Positions 63,508 through 64,000 of a DNA stretch of 64,000 bases are shown here, piece after piece. Source of the stretch: Xanthomonas rydalmerensis. GTDB lineage: Bacteria > Pseudomonadota > Gammaproteobacteria > Xanthomonadales > Xanthomonadaceae. Position 1 is the first letter of the stretch, and each line of letters begins with the position of its first letter. The notes beneath the pieces are model-generated. The model saw only the letters and a program-made list of their open reading frames with translations. It searched no databases and was not told the DNA's origin. Both the position numbers and the translations under genes were made by a program. Location: assembly GCF_033170385.1 (NCBI RefSeq), contig NZ_CP126170.1, positions 4,860,001 to 4,924,000 on the forward strand, in the 5' to 3' direction.

Positions 63508-64000
63508 TCAAGCGCCGCGGTAATCCCAGCGCTGCAGGAACGGCTGCAGTACCGGCAGCACCGGGGCGAAGGCATCCTGGTAGGCACGCCAGCGGTCCAG
63601 GGCCTTGCGGTTGATGCCCTCCACCACCTGCGCGTAGCTCGGCGTGCTGATGAAGCCCTTGCCCTGCGCATGCCGCTGGAACTCCAGCAGGCGTTCCGGC
63701 TGCTCCAGGTGCAGGAACTGCCCCAACCGCGCCACCTGCGCCTGCGGGTCGGCCACCAGGTCCTCGTAACGCAGTTCCAGCGCGCGCGGCTGCAGCAAGG
63801 CGGCGTGATACAGCCAGAACTCCATCGCATCGGCATAGCCGCGGGCCAACCGCGGCAGGCTGGAACACAGCAGGGCGAAGGCCGGCGAGCGGAACGCCTG
63901 CATGTAGCAGCTCAGCAGCACGTCGCAGGGATGGCGCAACGCCAGGATCACCGGGGCCTCCGGGAACAGCCGCCGGATCAGCGGCAGACGCAGCAGGTTC
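63508..64000 (-). CDS. Sulfotransferase family protein, C-terminal part (5' end outside window)
   Basis: The visible 164 residues start in NLLRLPLIRRLF and include ALRHPCDVLLSCYMQAF (3'-PAPS-binding region) and LELRYEDLVADPQAQVARLGQFL, typical of the sulfotransferase family often fused to TPRs in Xanthomonas. The gene continues past position 64000, so its N-terminus, including the P-loop, is not seen. The internal GTG at 63949-63951 is not the start. It may act on a peptide or on a cell-surface molecule; the substrate is not known. Confidence 0.85.
   Translation of the reverse strand, partial: NLLRLPLIRRLFPEAPVILALRHPCDVLLSCYMQAFRSPAFALLCSSLPRLARGYADAMEFWLYHAALLQPRALELRYEDLVADPQAQVARLGQFLHLEQPERLLEFQRHAQGKGFISTPSYAQVVEGINRKALDRWRAYQDAFAPVLPVLQPFLQRWDYRGA

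Overview
The window is high-GC proteobacterial chromosome and looks like Xanthomonas or a very close relative. The evidence is the polA / sX13-like small RNA / DUF421 arrangement, the TonB-dependent receptor, the type of intergenic palindromic repeats (GTAGGAGCGGCTTCAGCCGCGAC), and the overall gene set. No rRNA or tRNA gene, prophage, CRISPR array or classical insertion sequence was recognised. The only transposase-like gene is a REP-associated tyrosine transposase (RAYT). The species was not determined.

Layout. 1-8 kb: the end of a DUF2164 gene, a DUF421 membrane protein, an sX13-like sRNA, polA, a 137-bp tandem repeat, a DUF2782 lipoprotein, a small orphan deaminase-fold protein, a universal stress protein with an FNR/ANR-type box, and a sugar O-acetyltransferase. 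8-16 kb: an M61 peptidase, the coupled ybhP-clsB-ybhN set, a relic fragment, and uvrD. 16-22 kb: a divergent LysR/MFS pair, an FAD-binding protein, a second cardiolipin synthase, and rpmB-rpmG. 22-28 kb: a CzcI-like protein followed by a czcCBA heavy-metal efflux operon. 28-34 kb: a DUF885 protein, the RAYT flanked by its REPs, and a lipid/sugar-modification cluster (LAB_N, GT2, UDP-sugar epimerase). 33-42 kb: SUFU and Cdd1 proteins, parA-parB, rsmG, a phosphopantetheinyl transferase, GlsB, GFA, exonuclease III, a PpiC-type isomerase pair and a glycerophosphodiesterase. 42-49 kb: an aldehyde dehydrogenase, YjjG, a small M35 peptidase, then actP-yjcH and a DcaP-like porin. 49-52 kb: divergent acs with a CrbR/ErdR-like response regulator, completing an acetate-uptake and activation locus. 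52-59 kb: one tightly coupled minus-strand operon for valine degradation (mmsA, acyl-CoA dehydrogenase, enoyl-CoA hydratase, 3-hydroxyisobutyryl-CoA hydrolase, mmsB) ending in queH. 59-64 kb: mntP, a TonB-dependent receptor and a sulfotransferase cut by the window edge.

The most notable point is regulatory. A complete-looking cobalamin riboswitch lies on the minus strand directly upstream of the valine operon, with no gene between. The last gene of that operon, queH, encodes the cobalamin-independent epoxyqueuosine reductase, so a B12-repressed operon would make biological sense for that gene. Divergently, within about 370 bp, a yybP-ykoY manganese riboswitch precedes mntP. All calls come from reading the sequence; no database search was possible.
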